Below, piece after piece: positions 45,335-58,481 of a DNA stretch of 64,000 bases. The notes under the pieces are model-generated. The model made no database searches, was not told the DNA's origin, and saw only the letters and a list, made by a program, of their open reading frames with translations. Position 1 is the stretch's first letter; each line of letters starts with the position of its first letter. The DNA is from Engraulis encrasicolus. Its lineage: Eukaryota; Chordata; Actinopteri; Clupeiformes; Engraulidae. The translations under genes and the position numbers were made by a program. The stretch spans positions 51,765,238 to 51,829,237 of the forward strand of contig NC_085857.1 of assembly GCF_034702125.1 (NCBI RefSeq), read 5' to 3'.

Positions 45335-45690
45335 TTAAAGGGACACTGTGTGAGATTTTTAGTTGTTTATTTCCAGAATTCATGCTGCCCATTCACTAAT
45401 GTTACCTTTTTCATGAATACTTACCACCAGCATCAAATTCTAAGTATTCATTATGACTGGAGAAATTGCACTTTTTCTTACATGAATCCATGGTCAGCCA
45501 TTTTGAATTTCCAGAAATAGCCATTTTTAGCTGCAAAAATGACTGTACTTGGACCATACTAGAAAATATGTGTTTATTACTTAGTAAACTTTCATGTAAA
45601 GATCAAATTTGGCAATAGGCAGCCCAATTTCAATAAGCAGCATAGTTGCAGTACATTTTTGGACCATTTCCTGCACATTGTCCCTTTAAG
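45335..45690 (-). mobile_element. Family D element, copy 5 (inverted)
   Basis: Starts TTAAAGGGACACTGTG, ends TTGTCCCTTTAA. CCAGAATTCATGCTGCCCAT and CAGCATAGTTGCAGTAC are the inverses of blocks in copies 1-3. Confidence 0.85.
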
Positions 45691-45742
45691 GTCACTGAGA
45701 TATTTAATGCATCATATATGATGCATCAGGCTTTAAATAAAT

Positions 45743-47190
45743 CAGGGTTTCTGCACATTTTGCATCACCAAATATAAGACTTTTTAAGACAAATATAAGA
45801 CCTCTGATGATAAAATATAAGACCACCGCTCGGGGTGAGGCATTGCAATATTGCTAATGTTATTAGTTTGCATTGCTATAATGAAATGTAGGCCTAGTAC
45901 ATAATATTAACAATATTATATGACATGCATGCATATGGTCAGTTAATTGACAACTGGCATTTAATTGAGGGTCCCACGCATGTTTTGACGGCCTATAGAA
46001 AAATCAGATGAATGTTCAATCAAATGCCTTTAAATGTACACATTAAAAATGGCTCAACAATTCATCATTTCTGATGGATAAATAGTTGAATGCACTTTGC
46101 TATTTAGTAGAGAGGACACCTGGTGTCAAAAGGGTTAAATGTATGACTACTCTGAGTGCCGTTCCTCCTCCTCCAGCTCGCTTTATCAGAGACGGGTAGC
46201 AGAAGCAAGCGTTCTACTTTGAGCTTAGCCTGTCTATAGTTTGGTATTCTCTAGATGGGCGCAAGAAACAGCGCACAACTTGGAAGCGATTTCCAGCATG
46301 TCCATAACAAGCATTTAGCGCGTTTACCGTTGCCCATCTGGTTACCGATTTGGACATTACGCACCTTGCCAGATCATTGGCTTCGTACATATTCTGTTAC
46401 TCATCCGATTTCGTATTGCCTCGCGCTCACTTCCTCATGCTGCCATCATGTTAACGAAATCATTTTGCATTTGACAGAGGCATCAAATAGCCTGTCACGT
46501 ATCTAGAGGCGATTTTGAAAGTGTAGGCTATTGTATGAAGGAACAATTATTTTCGAATACGGTCATAATGGACTTTATGAAATGAACCCTTTACATTTAG
46601 CAAACGCTTCTACCCAAACGCGAGGGCATGGCTAACATGCTTACGATAGACAACATTTAATACACTCAACGACTGATTAGGCTATGCGTCCTCCCGACAC
46701 AGTTAACATCAAGCTTCATATTCCGACGTTGCTTTGGATAGCAGTTAACCGTCTTATTTCTTGTCCTCAAGCCACATTACACTGAACGTGCATCTATCTA
46801 CCCATCTCGATACACGTTCATATTTTTTCGACCACTTTTTCGACTGTTTCTACTAGAACATGCAAGTAGGCTAGACGCTGCGCCCACAGGTCTGCGCCTG
46901 CCCCCCGCTGTGTGGCCAGCGGGCTGCGCTGCGCCACAAACACAGATCCGTTTCCTCTACTTTTCCGCATCTTGATAAGGGACGTATGCCGGTTAAATAA
47001 GGTTTATAGCGTCAAAAAATAGACCTTTTTTCTTACACTCAAGCTACCCAGATGAAATATAAGACCTCCCACGTAAATATAATACCACACTTCCAAAAAT
47101 TGGCGAAATATAATGTTTTATAAGACCTTAAATCTCAAAATATCAAAAGTAAGACTTTATAAGACTTTTTAAGGATCCGCGGAGACCCTG
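45743..47190. mobile_element. CAGGGTTTCTGC / GGAGACCCTG element (1.45 kb), 5-bp duplication
   Basis: Left CAGGGTTTCTGCACATTTTG with repeated TATAAGAC(C/T) motifs, right end TAAGGATCCGCGGAGACCCTG (last 20 considered). TAAAT lies on each side. Part of the interior (GGTTACCGATTTGGACAT) is shared with the element at 58607-61126. Non-coding apart from short open frames. Confidence 0.75.
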
Positions 47191-48115
47191 TAAATGACCA
47201 GGCCAATTTCATGACCATTGAAAAATGACTTAATGCATTTACAACTTTTTTTTATTTAAAAAAGTTGTCAGACAATTTTAACTTGAGGATTATCTTTAAA
47301 TATTTAGTGAGATCCTGCCATTTTTTAGCCTATCCTTGTTTTAGCAGGACCATATTTTACATTTCCCACAGCCTGGTTGGGAATTTTTTTTTAAATATAT
47401 GTAAAAACATAGCTGATCGAATGCTTAACAATCTATTTATGAGTGTAATATAGATCATTATTCACTTTTGATGTGGAATTGGAATATATGGGTGCATTAC
47501 TACAATTGGACCATTTCTCCATTCACTTCAATGCATTTTTTACGAGATCATAATTTCAACATTTTGCATCACATTTTCAAAATTGCAAGTAAAACCTGTT
47601 TCTTAAGGCAATATCTTTGTCTTGAAGTAAAACAACTTGTGTATTTTGTTAAATTATCGTTGTGGTATGCTTTGTAAGTTTCCCTATGGCAAAATGCATT
47701 GATGGCTGACTTCCTGCCACCGCCGGATGGTGCTTATTTGTTTCATCAGTTTTAGCACGATCTCTCTGCAACACGGTGTAAAAATATAAACTCTTCCTTG
47801 ATTAATTGCAAAAAGCAAGTGTTCAAATTCAAGGATATAGTTATATTTCGGAAATTTGTACACAAACCCTTTGCAATTTGACGATATCTCCGCGTCGGTC
47901 AGGGAAACCGCTTCCACCCCTGTTCAGCCATGCTTTGCCGAGCTGTGGTCAACTTGTTGAGCGCTGCTCTCTTGTGGCGGTTTCCGTGTACTGCAGGACG
48001 TTTGGAAATGACACGCAAGATGTTTTTGAGATCTAATTTCTTTTTTTGCCAGCGGGGAGAGGGCTTTGAATTTGATGAATCAAATATGATGCGTCCGGTG
48101 CGATAGGGTTAAAAT

Positions 48116-48529
48116 TAGGGGTGGGCATAGATTAATTTTTTTAATCTAGATGAATCTCACTGTAATTATGAAATTAATCTAGATTAATCTAGATTAATCT
48201 ATATCAAAATGGCTCATTCAGAATAGGCACGCTAGCGAAATAATGACGAAAAAAAACCTAGGGGGTTTCTTAAGATGGCGCATTAGACCATAGCTCATCT
48301 CTTTTTTCAAAAATGCATCTCATCATCAAAAAAATGGTTGATATTTGGTGATGAAAAAAAATCACTGCAATATTTGAAAGGTGTTTCAAATATGTTAGGA
48401 AGCATTTACAATCATAATATACTGACATTTCAAAATGAACAGTGCTATAAATTGTAGAGGCAAATACAGATAAAACTATCAAACATTTAGACTATTTAAA
48501 CAAAATGACCTCAACAGTTCAGCATTTCT

Positions 48530-48592
<63 letters not shown>

Positions 48593-49408
48593 TCTGCCAC
48601 TGACTGTTAAAAAGGGCAGCGGCTCCAGAGAGGGAGGAGCTGCGCAGCAGGTACAGCAAAGTCAGAGCCATGCTACTAGATATCTAGAGCAAGTTCTAGA
48701 CCCTAAAGGACTGGCCCACATCGATTTAGCCTAAACCTGACAGTTGTTCTCTGCATTAGAATGCCAGCAGAGTTACAACTCCAAATGAATTCAGTTTGCA
48801 AAAAAAAAAAGAGTCAAGCGCGACGACCGCAAGTTTGGCTAGATCAAGCGCAACAACCGCGAGGTGTATTACAGTCTGACATAAGTCGCAAATGCGCGAT
48901 CATAACACAAACATTTAGCGACTGTAGATATTGACAGTTTCAGTTTGACAATCTTCAAAATGTAGGCCTATATCACACGGAATGTTTTGCAATTATGGCA
49001 CAGGCAAGATTTCTGGAACAAGACTGTTGTTTGTGTTCCATGCAATGCGTGAGGAAATGTAGGCTATGTCGTGCTGATACACAATAATGTCTGCTTCACC
49101 TCAAACAATAACTTCTCTCTAGTCTACCACTTATGACAAAGCACTATAACAACAATAAGGCAGAGAGATTAATGTTTACAGCATGCAAACACTGTTCATA
49201 TTTAGTAGGTCTGCTGAGCAACAGGTGGAGAGGCGAAGTGACTGGAGGGCAGTCTGAAAGCGTCTGTCAATCGAACGCTATGGTGACGCGCATCTCCAAA
49301 CCCCAAATCCATATTTTGAGAATAGATTAACGTGCGATATTTTCTTTGTCACGCGACAAGAGTCTCAAATTATCGTAGCACGTTAACGCCGATAACGGCC
49401 CACCACTA
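48116..49408. mobile_element. hAT-type element (1.29 kb) with perfect 8-bp target duplication
   Basis: Left TAGGGGTGGGCATAG, right GCCCACCACTA; GTTAAAAT on each side (48108-48115, 49409-49416). Near the left end ATTAATCTAGATTAATCTAG is repeated. A (GA)n microsatellite lies inside at 48532-48587. No transposase. Confidence 0.9.
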
Positions 49409-50188
49409 GTTAAAATAGAATGTGCAGTGAATGTGCAGTGTCCCCGATACATTTTTGCTCATGAAAGTACAATTTATTTTAAGAATCTGGACATTTACTC
49501 ACATTTGTAAAGGCACTGCTATTATTCTGAGCAGAATTGTACATTCACAGCAAGCAGGGTGCCTACAGATATTCCTAGGTTGAATTTACTACCTTTTACT
49601 ACTTTTTTACTACCTCCAATTGTTTTTTTTACTTACTACCATTACAACATCGATCTTAAAATGACTACAGAAATGAAATAGCTTTCCAAAGCCTATTAAT
49701 AACACAAATTAATAATGTTTTTGTAATTTAACAAGCTAATCATTGAGTGTATGTGTTAGTACAAGTTAATGCAGGTATGTTTGAAACATTTATACTCACC
49801 AACTCACCATTTATAATGGTTAAATAATAGTGCAGTGCACTTTTAACAGAAGAAGTCGCTCTTCTCAGAGAGTGGGGGGAGAGAAAGAACCAGCAGTGCA
49901 CCTTGAAGTGGATTCCTGTAGTCAATGTCCACCAGGACTCTGCTAACTTTTTGCGCTGGTTGCACTAGTGCGTCTAAAAATTGTTTTCAGGTGCACCAGC
50001 ACAAAATCTAGGTGCACCCAAATGCCCCCCAACACCTGTGTGTGAGAGTCTGTGTGTGTGTGTGTCTTTAACAGAATCAGAGAAAATACTACACAGGATA
50101 TGACAAAAATGGCAGTCATTATAGTTATGGCAAAGTTTTCGTGATTTTGATAGAACACAGAATCCATAACCAGCCTTGACTACCAATA

Positions 50189-51567
50189 CAGGGCTCCAGA
50201 GTGCGACCAATTTGGTCGCATATGCGCCCATTTTTTTCAATGGTGCGCCTAAAAAATATTTTTAGGCGCACTGGTGCGACCAGCCATCAGTAGAACAAAA
50301 TCAATTACCAAACAAACGTTTTAATAGACATAAAATTAATAGTCATTCTACAGTAGTGGCCCATCATCACACAATAAAACGTGTTAATGCGGTCATTCCT
50401 TCAACTCCGCTGAACTAGCTTTCTCCCCCTTCCTCTCGCGGACAGGCAGCCCGACGTTTCAGAATAGAATGTTCGACTTCGCTCAACTATCCGAGTTCAC
50501 ATGTGCCAGCGAGTTTTGTGTTCTCAACCGGGCGAGTTTTGCAACGGACGAGAGAGTTACAATCACGGTAAAAACAGGAAATGACTTGAGGATATTTTAA
50601 ACACGAGAGAGTCACAATCACGGGGAAAAACTAAATGGCTTGAGCGGATATTAAACATTGCCACACAAAAACGCAGACGGGTGCAGATAATTGCCCGTTT
50701 CAGCCGCGTGCAGAGCTGGCCAAACAACAGGTGACGCGCTAGTCTGTCGGGACTTCTGTGAGTTTTTTGATAGCGACTAGGGCAGGCTACATACTGCCTA
50801 TCAGTCGGTAAGCCATCGTTCATGCACCTCGAGACAGCACGAGAGAGAGGGGGAGAGAGAGAGAGAGAGTGTGTGTGAGCGAGCGAGCGCACTAGTGCTG
50901 TCGTGTCTGTTCGTAGCGCTTGCTAAGATACCACAATCATTATGCAGAGGGAGAGCGCTCAAAAACGGGGAAATAGACAAAACCCAATTCACTTCAGATT
51001 CCACTGTAAACATAGGCTAGGCTATTTGTGTCTAATGATTTAAAAAACCATGACATTTTTAGCAGGGTTTGTTAAAAAATCTATCTATCTATCTATCTAT
51101 CTATCCATCCATCCATCCATCTTCATATTGTAACTCTGTGCTTGTGCCGTGTGCGTAGCCTTATTGCAGAAAAGGCTGGTATGTTGATGTTACTAGTCAC
51201 ATACTGACTAACAGGCTACTAATTTGGTCTTTTCTACCAGCCAAACTGCTTGTATCCAAGATGTGTTACTTAGGTAGCCTACTGTCATGTCTTTTATAAG
51301 GAGCACATTTGGGAGACTAGCCTATAGCACATGAAAGGCTCCAGGTCTTTTAAATAGCAACAATAATATAATAATAATAACAATAATAATAATAACAATA
51401 ATAATAATAATTCGTATTATTCTATTATTGTTGCTATTATTATTGCTATTATTATTTGTAATTATTATTTTTTAAAGCTGAGGTGCGTGTGTGTAGGCCT
51501 ATGTGGTGGTGAAAACATTTGGCTGCACCTAAGTGCAACCAGTGCAAAAAGTTAGTCTGGAGCCCTG
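50189..51567. mobile_element. CAGGGCTCCAGA / TCTGGAGCCCTG element (1.38 kb)
   Basis: Termini are exact inverses over 12 bp; CAATA lies on each side. Sub-terminal GTGCGACCA and GCGCC(T/C)AAAAA motifs. It contains (ATCT)n at about 51079-51108 and an AAT-rich tract at 51360-51470. Non-coding. Confidence 0.78.
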
Positions 51568-53483
51568 CAATAGCAGACCTTCTGTAACCCTTAAGCCTAA
51601 GGCACCTGCAAAAAAACGCCTGCTGAACGCCTCAGCCAGGGATGTCAAACTGAAATTCAGAGGGAGCAAAATTAAAATAACTTAAAATTCATTGTTTTTT
51701 AAAAGGGACTACAATTTCACTTTTAAAAAACACTCATATGGTAGCTACATCGATAGATTTGTTGATTTTTGTTTGTTTAGGTGGAAACCGAGGTGAATTT
51801 GGTTTTGCCCTTCCCCATTCTGGATCGCTCCTAATGATGATTGTGGCATCTTAGCAAGCGCTTCGAAGCGTCTGCGTCTCTCTCTCGTCACACTCTCTCT
51901 CTGTCTCGGTGCATGAAGGATGCCTTGCCGACAGATAGTACGTCGCTATCAAAAACATCTGCAATCTCCCGGGAGACTTTGCGTGTCAACTCTTGACAGT
52001 GACTGAAACGGGCCATTCTTTGCGCTTGAACCTTCCGCGTGAATTCTATCAGTGGCCGCTGCTGTTTGCATTACGTTTCCCTTCTTACCCTCTCGTCCCG
52101 TTTCAAAAATCCCAGATTTGGTTGAGCACCACCTCGACTAGCACATTATGAACTCGGGTAGTCGAACATTTAATTTTGAAAAGTCGGGCTGCCTATCAGC
52201 GCAAGGTGCAAGGGGTAGAAAGCCAGAGCAGCGGAGTTGAAGGAATGGCCGCAGTTCCAAAAACGTTTTTATTTTTTGGTGGGCTAATACCTACTAGCAC
52301 TACTGCAGAATGACAAATGGCCATTAAAATGGCGTTTAGCATTGTCAATTAATTTTGTTTTTGGCTGGATGCACCGGTGAAAAAATATTCAGCCTCGCAT
52401 TCTTTTACTCGACCGATTTGTTACATTTAACACCAATATTACGCACCATGTTACGCACCAATTTCCACCGCTTCTGACTTCATTAGTATTGTATGAACAA
52501 CAGCTAATCTCAAACAGACAGTCATCATGGAATTCATGAAATTGCGTTTAGCAGACCTTTCACCGTTTCACATCCAACCAGGTTAGTCGCGTCTAGCAGA
52601 ACGTAGACTACAAAATGCCTAGCAGGTAGCTTTTGTGGCGCTGCCGATGTCTGACGCCTGTCAGTCAGCTGCTAGTTAACAACTACTGGTAGTATTAGCA
52701 CAAAGCTAAATCAGTTCACCCAGCGTCCGTCCTTGCAGCTGCATAAAAATCAATTTGCCGAGAGTTGAGATCATGGGCTACAGCAGTGGTCGGCAAATAG
52801 GGGCCCGCGGGCCAATTTTGGCCCGCCATCTATTCTGCCTGGCCCGCGAGATGACATTAATTTGATGTATTATTATTATTTTTTTTTTTTACTTTTTTGT
52901 ATTATTATTTTTAAAAGGGAATACATACAGCAGTACCATACATTCATACATTTCGAAACATTTATTGAGGTATAGATGATATTCCTAAATTGACAAAATG
53001 ACAGGTGGAACATCCCTGCACTTATCCATGACGCACAGGTCGGAACGGTATGGCACGCCATGTGCGTGTAATCTTAAGCAAAAAAAGTGTCCTGTCTCCC
53101 TCCTCCAGTGGGAAAGGTAAAAAATAGTCTAGGTTTCATTAAATTAACATAATGTCTGCTCAAATGTGAAATGGCCCAATTAAATCAAATCATAAAGAAA
53201 GAAGTGAAAGCCCAAATAAGCTAACCCACACCGCGGCGAGACACTTTCGATTCTGTTAATTCCACGAAGCGTCAGAAAGTCAAAAGGCCGTTCGTTGCAC
53301 TGTGCTCTCTGACAGCTCAAATTTTGCGTGGCAGCTCTTGACTTGCGCTTTGTAATGAATCTTCTGTTCGTATATTCAAGACGCTTTTCTCCTACATGTG
53401 GAAACACAGCGCGGGAACAACAGAAATTCCAGAGTCGGAGAGAACTTTCCAGTATCACGCAAAATGTGTGAAAGGACTCTCAT

Positions 53484-54655
53484 GCTGTTTAATCCCGGGA
53501 CCCGGGATTCCCGAGAAATCTGATCAAAACAATTTCCCGTTTCCCGGGAAAGCCATGACGGGAAACCGGGAAAAAAAATTAAGTGCGTGTCTATTTGTTG
53601 TCCTAGCAACAGTAAGCAACAGTGCCATCTAACAGCGGTAACACTTCAGGCTCACTTAAGCAGCAGCAAAATCTAGTTTCAGCCCAATTCACCGGCGAAA
53701 GGCTCCCAATTCCGCCCGCTTGATTTCAGGTCACGTCAGTATTTCCGTTACTGTTTATTATTCCTTCATGCTGTTGTGTTGATTTCGTTCACACTTGCAG
53801 TTCTGGCTTTACCGTTGCAGGAACTGTGATTAGGAGCAAAATTATTCAACCGTTTCCACAGTAACGATCAAACTAAAGCGAAACAGGGAAGCGGCCAGGG
53901 CGAGTTTTTAGACAGAATGTCGTCGTGAAATTAAAGTTCCATCTCTTTCATGCTGCTGTTACGGACACCCTTCATTACAATGCTGTTTATGGCCGTTTGA
54001 CCCGGTTTTAAATGTCATCACCGTTTCAAATTGTAAGCATACAAACATCGTATCATGTTGATATCCATTCCTGACTTAAACAGTAGACACATAATTAACT
54101 ATCATCACTTATGAGTAGTAAAACATGCCTGCCACGGCCTAACAATAAACAATAAAGAGATGTTTGTGTAACTTAACGAGTGATTATTCCCCTTTGCTGC
54201 CGTTAGTTCTTAACAGCCATATAATGGATTTAAGGAAATCATTAAATGGTTGACTATACCATATTTCCGTTTTCATAACAGTGTGCTACTTTTATGTAAG
54301 GGCTGCTTAGGTTTTTTTCTTTTTTTTAGAAGACGAGTCACCGTCACCAACAATCCACCCGTCATTGATAAGCGCTGCATGCTGCGCACAGGCTATCATC
54401 TTACACTTCATTATTATTGTGTTGGTGGATAGTAGAGCTTAATCTTAATTCTTTTCTCCCAATAATGATACAAACAGTAACAACTTGATACAAAATGCCA
54501 GTTTGGGAGGAACAGTTGAATTATAGCCTCTACATGACTAGATCAAAAAATGGGAGGGAAAAAAAAAACGGGATTTCCCGGGATTCCCGGGAAATGGGTC
54601 GTCCGATCCCGGGATTTGATTCATGCCATTTTCGGGAAAAATATTAAACCCTACT
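53484..54655. mobile_element. Element with TTTAATCCCGGGA ends (about 1.17 kb)
   Basis: Left TTTAATCCCGGGACCCGGGA with GATTCCCG, right end (inverse) TAGGGTTTAAT, followed inwards by ATCCCGGGATCGGACG. Palindromic CCCGGG clusters at both ends. Exact borders and target duplication are uncertain. Confidence 0.6.
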
Positions 54656-55651
54656 GGGGACACTTGGACCAGTACAAGGGATAGAGATTCAGTAACCAGA
54701 ACTATTTTGAGTAGCCCAACCGCTGAACACCTATTCCAAACTAATAAAACGTGAGGATATTAGGACACAGAAGACATCGCCAAATCAGCTGGAAACCGTA
54801 ACCGGTTGGTAATTTCTCTCTTTTCAAATAACCCACTGCAAATGGTGTTACCATCACAGGCTGTGTTACTGTCTTTAGGCGAGTACATTTAGGGTTTAAC
54901 CCCCAAAAAATTGATTAAGTTTTTTTCATGGATTATATTACTATTGGACCTCCTAAATGACATACTAAAAATCTAGTAAAATCTGACTTTGGGAAATTAG
55001 TTATTTTCAACATGGCTGCTATAGGCTCAGGGGTGATAGTATTCAGGCACCATGCCTGATTTCAGGCTTGACAGAGTTTGCAAAAATAAAAACATTGATA
55101 ATAATTAGCCATTAGGTTATTCTTACCTCAGAAAGTGTTATAGGTTCAGGGTTTTCTTCTACTATGAGGCTTGAATTATGGTCATACACAGGCTATTAAA
55201 TGTTTGAATAATGTGTCAAAATAGGCCTACATTACGTCACTATGCAGTATCTTGTCGTCGTCGTTAGAGCAGGGGGAAAAGTTCAGGCTCTGGATTTTTT
55301 TTCACTATCACCCCTGTAGGCTTATTATAAGGGCCGAGAGACACTCCAGGTGAATAGGCCAAAAAATTTAGCTTGCTAATATCACCATGAAATTTAAACC
55401 GGTGATTACTCACATATTTGTGAGAAAAAAATGTATTGCAAGTTTTCTGAAATGTTATATTTTAATATGGTAATTAGAAATGCAAAACCTCAAAATCTGA
55501 AAAGGCCAGGCTCAAAATTAGTCTTATTTTGTTTCTAGTAAGCCAAAAGATATCTTCAGAAGAGAGTATGGACATCTTGTTTTGCTTTGTAGTAAATCTT
55601 AAGATCTTTGTGCAGACACGCCAGCTAGCAATATTTTCAAAACATGTTTTT

Positions 55652-56305
55652 TTAAAGGAGAAGTCCAGTTTTTTAACATTAAGGCCATTTTCTGAGTGGT
55701 CTGCAATGTTTTAGAGTCCCCCTCACCGTTTATTTCATGTTTGCTGCAGTCTCTGTTATTTGGCTGATTTGGATTTGATCTCAACCAGCTTTAGAATGGG
55801 CGTCTATGAGCACCTGCAACTCGGTTCTTAAATCACCTTAAACGTTTGTTTTCGAAAGTCTACAGCTGATAAAGTGGTTAGGGGTGTTCACTAGCGGTCC
55901 CTAACAAGTTTCAAGGCGAAATATGGCTTCTGTCATTTTTTATTGACCATTTTGTGAAAGAAAGTGAAAGTGAAAGTGAAACTTAATTTACAAATTGCTA
56001 TTTAAAACACACATAAAACACGACAGATGCCATATTTCGCTACAAAAATTGCTAAGGAACACCAGTGAATACTGCTGAACACTTGCTGAGTTGCATATTC
56101 TTCAAAACAAATGTTAAAGGTGATATTAAGAATAGAGTTGCAGGAGCCCATAGACGGCCATTCTAAAGCTGTTTGAGATCAAATCCAAATCAGCCAAATA
56201 ATAGAGACTGCAGCAATCATGAAACAAACGGTGAGGAGGACTCTAAAACATTGCAGACCACTCAGAAAATGGCCTTAATGTTCAAAAAAGTGGACTTCTC
56301 CTTTA
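55652..56305. mobile_element. Fold-back element family F, copy 3 (654 bp)
   Basis: Starts TTAAAGGAGAAGTCCAGTTT, ends AGTGGACTTCTCCTTTAA; inverted halves throughout. Confidence 0.88.
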
Positions 56306-56339
56306 ACACATCTCTTAGATTAAAATAATTCAGTTTTAT

Positions 56340-57580
56340 GTTTCTCAAGTCCTTCCAGATATTCTATGAGTCTGGTAATATAATTTTTAGCATGCATCAT
56401 GGCAAGGTCAGCTATCCTCAACTCATAGCCTCTCCACAGGGGTGTCCTAAGGGCTGGTACTGGGGCTCCTATTTGCCATGTAAGTTACACCACGTCACTG
56501 GGTCATGTCATCTGTTCTCACAGATTCTCATACTACTGTTACACTGATGAAGCACAGTCATATCTGTAAATTTGTGACATATGACTCCATGGTCTACGCA
56601 CACCTTACCGCTTGCCTCTCTGAACTATCACAAGTATGATGGAATGCAGTTGAGCCTCGCTAAAACAGCACTGCTGGTGATCACAAGCAAAGATTCAGGC
56701 TGCCATGATATCAAACTCAATATGGACTCTGCTGTTGCCTCAAAGGCCACAAGAAACCTAGGTGTCATTATTGATGGCCATCCATCATCCTCTGACCACA
56801 TAGCCTCAGTTTCCCAGTCCTGTCGCTTCTCAGTAACTTAAATATACTAGAGGTGCACCGAAATGAACATTTGTGGCCGAAACCGAAACTGAATAATAAT
56901 GAAATCACTTGGCCGAATACCGAAACGAAACTGAATATTACAATTCAGTCAAAAGTGATCAAAAGTTAGGTTTTTCACTATTTTTAAATATTGCTGAAAT
57001 CTACGGTTTACAATATCGGTAAATGTTTTGAGATGTTTTTGAAAGAAAATAAATGTGTATTTGAAGTCTTCAAATGTTAGAGTAGAACTGATATTAGTTT
57101 AATTAATGCCCATTTTCAATTCATTTTCTATTCGGCCTCCGATTCGGCTGCTCAATTGGCTTTCGGCCGAAAACCGAAAGTGGCCGAATTTTCGGTGCAC
57201 CTCTAAAATATACATACAATCAGACTGTGCCTGACCTAAATGACTCCACTTCTGGTAGGCCTACTGTCCATCTGACCTCAACTACTGCAACTTTCTCCTG
57301 ACTGGCCTTCCAGCTTGTGCAATAATACCTTTGCAAATGTCACTGCATGTCACTCCTCTTTTTCATGCCCAAATTTAATACAAGGCCCTGACCCTTGCCT
57401 ACAAAGCTAAAACAGGCCCTACTCTGGCGTATCTGAAAGCTATGCTAAAGCCCCATGTTCCTTCCAGGACACTGTCTTCCTCTAGTATCAACCATTTCAT
57501 CTTGCCCTCTACATACACAAGTAGTGGCTCCTGTCTGTTCAGTTCAGCTGCTGAAAGACCCAAAACACCCAGTGACACCA
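56340..57580 (+). pseudogene. L2-like LINE ORF2 remnant, split by a MITE
   Basis: The plus strand reads MQLSLAKTALLVITSK, ATRNLGVIIDGH and VSQSCRF before 56848. After 57205 it continues with DLNYCNFLLTGLPA and following text. Reverse-transcriptase 3' region with stops and small indels. Confidence 0.75.
56848..57205. mobile_element. hAT-type MITE (358 bp) in the LINE, perfect 8-bp target duplication
   Basis: Termini TAGAGGTGCACCGA and TCGGTGCACCTCTA; AAATATAC at 56840-56847 and 57206-57213. Interior is rich in CCGAAACCGAAA-type motifs. Confidence 0.95.
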
Positions 57581-58481
57581 TGATTCATCACTGATGATGT
57601 GCCCTGAAAAACAACACATGGATATTACCATAGCAGTATTGTCTTTATCCACCCTAACAGCACTCCAACCAAACAGATCCTGAAAACATGATAAATCACG
57701 CAAATTGCATGACATAGTGAAGTTGAACAATATAAGGGAGTTAGCATCTGGCAATTTTGACAAGTAGGCCTATATATTGCTGACAAAAACATTTCATTTC
57801 ATTTTCAAATATAACATTACATACATAACATACACAAATATAACATTTCTGGGTTTCCAATGTAAAATAAATAGGTCTTTTCAAGATAGCTAATAATGTA
57901 ATTATCATGTAATAACCTTTATTTTGAAAAACTTTGATCTTGAAAATGACACCTTTCCTGACGTTAGATTTTCAGTATGTTAGTAAGGACACCTGGATGT
58001 ATTGATATCAGTTGAAAAACCTTTTGTATCAATTTTTTTGGGGCTTGGTATATTAAGGCCATAGATGTACTCGCCTACTTGTTCTTAATGAATCTTCCCC
58101 CAACAACAAAAACATGAGGTGTGATCATTGCGTTATGACAGAGTTGTGTTTGAGGGAAGACGCACACTAGTAGTCTATTCGATAACTAGCGGTCCCGCGG
58201 GCCAACGGTGCATTCTGAATCATTTTTTCTTTTCAAGGTTTTCAACAACGACATTTTGCATCGATAAATAATGAATTATTTAAATGGCAGGAACAAACCC
58301 CCCCCCCAAAAAAGAGCTATGGCCCGCGATGCCATTGTCTGAAAAAAAATTGGCCCGCGTCCAAACTTAATTGCCGACCCCTGGGCTATAGGAATCAAAA
58401 CAAATTAGAAAACAAATAAGACCATGTTGTAGGGAGTCAGGGAAATTACTACCAGTTGAGATGTGGCTTACTACCTTTTAC

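Larger units (their letters stand above)
43989..49535. mobile_element. Large DNA element (5.5 kb) with long diverged inverted ends, host to nested insertions
   Basis: Left end GTGGTCAAAATGATAG ... GGGTAAATGTCAAATTTCTT ... TGAGCAAAAATGCATTGGGG matches the inverse of the right end (CTCAGAATAATAGCAGTGCC ... GAGTAAATGTCCAGATTCTT ... TGAGCAAAAATGTATCGGGG). Contained in it: 45335-45690, 45743-47190 and 48116-49408. No transposase was recognised. Confidence 0.62.
52784..58383. mobile_element. hAT-type element (5.6 kb including insertions), CAGTGGTCGGCAA end
   Basis: Left CAGTGGTCGGCAAATAGGGG, right end TTGCCGACCCCTG. Flanks GGCTACAG and GGCTATAG agree at 7 of 8. GGCCCGC motifs lie inside both ends. 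It carries insertions at 53484-54655 and 55652-56305 and an L2 fragment. No transposase could be read in its own DNA. Confidence 0.78.

Noticed and set aside
46255..46506. 83-codon plus-strand frame as a transposase fragment
   Set aside because: It lies within a non-autonomous element and a related stretch at about 60300-60560 does not keep the same frame.
57399..57763. Minus-strand open frames near the LINE remnant
   Set aside because: No similarity to any known protein and antisense to the L2 remnant.
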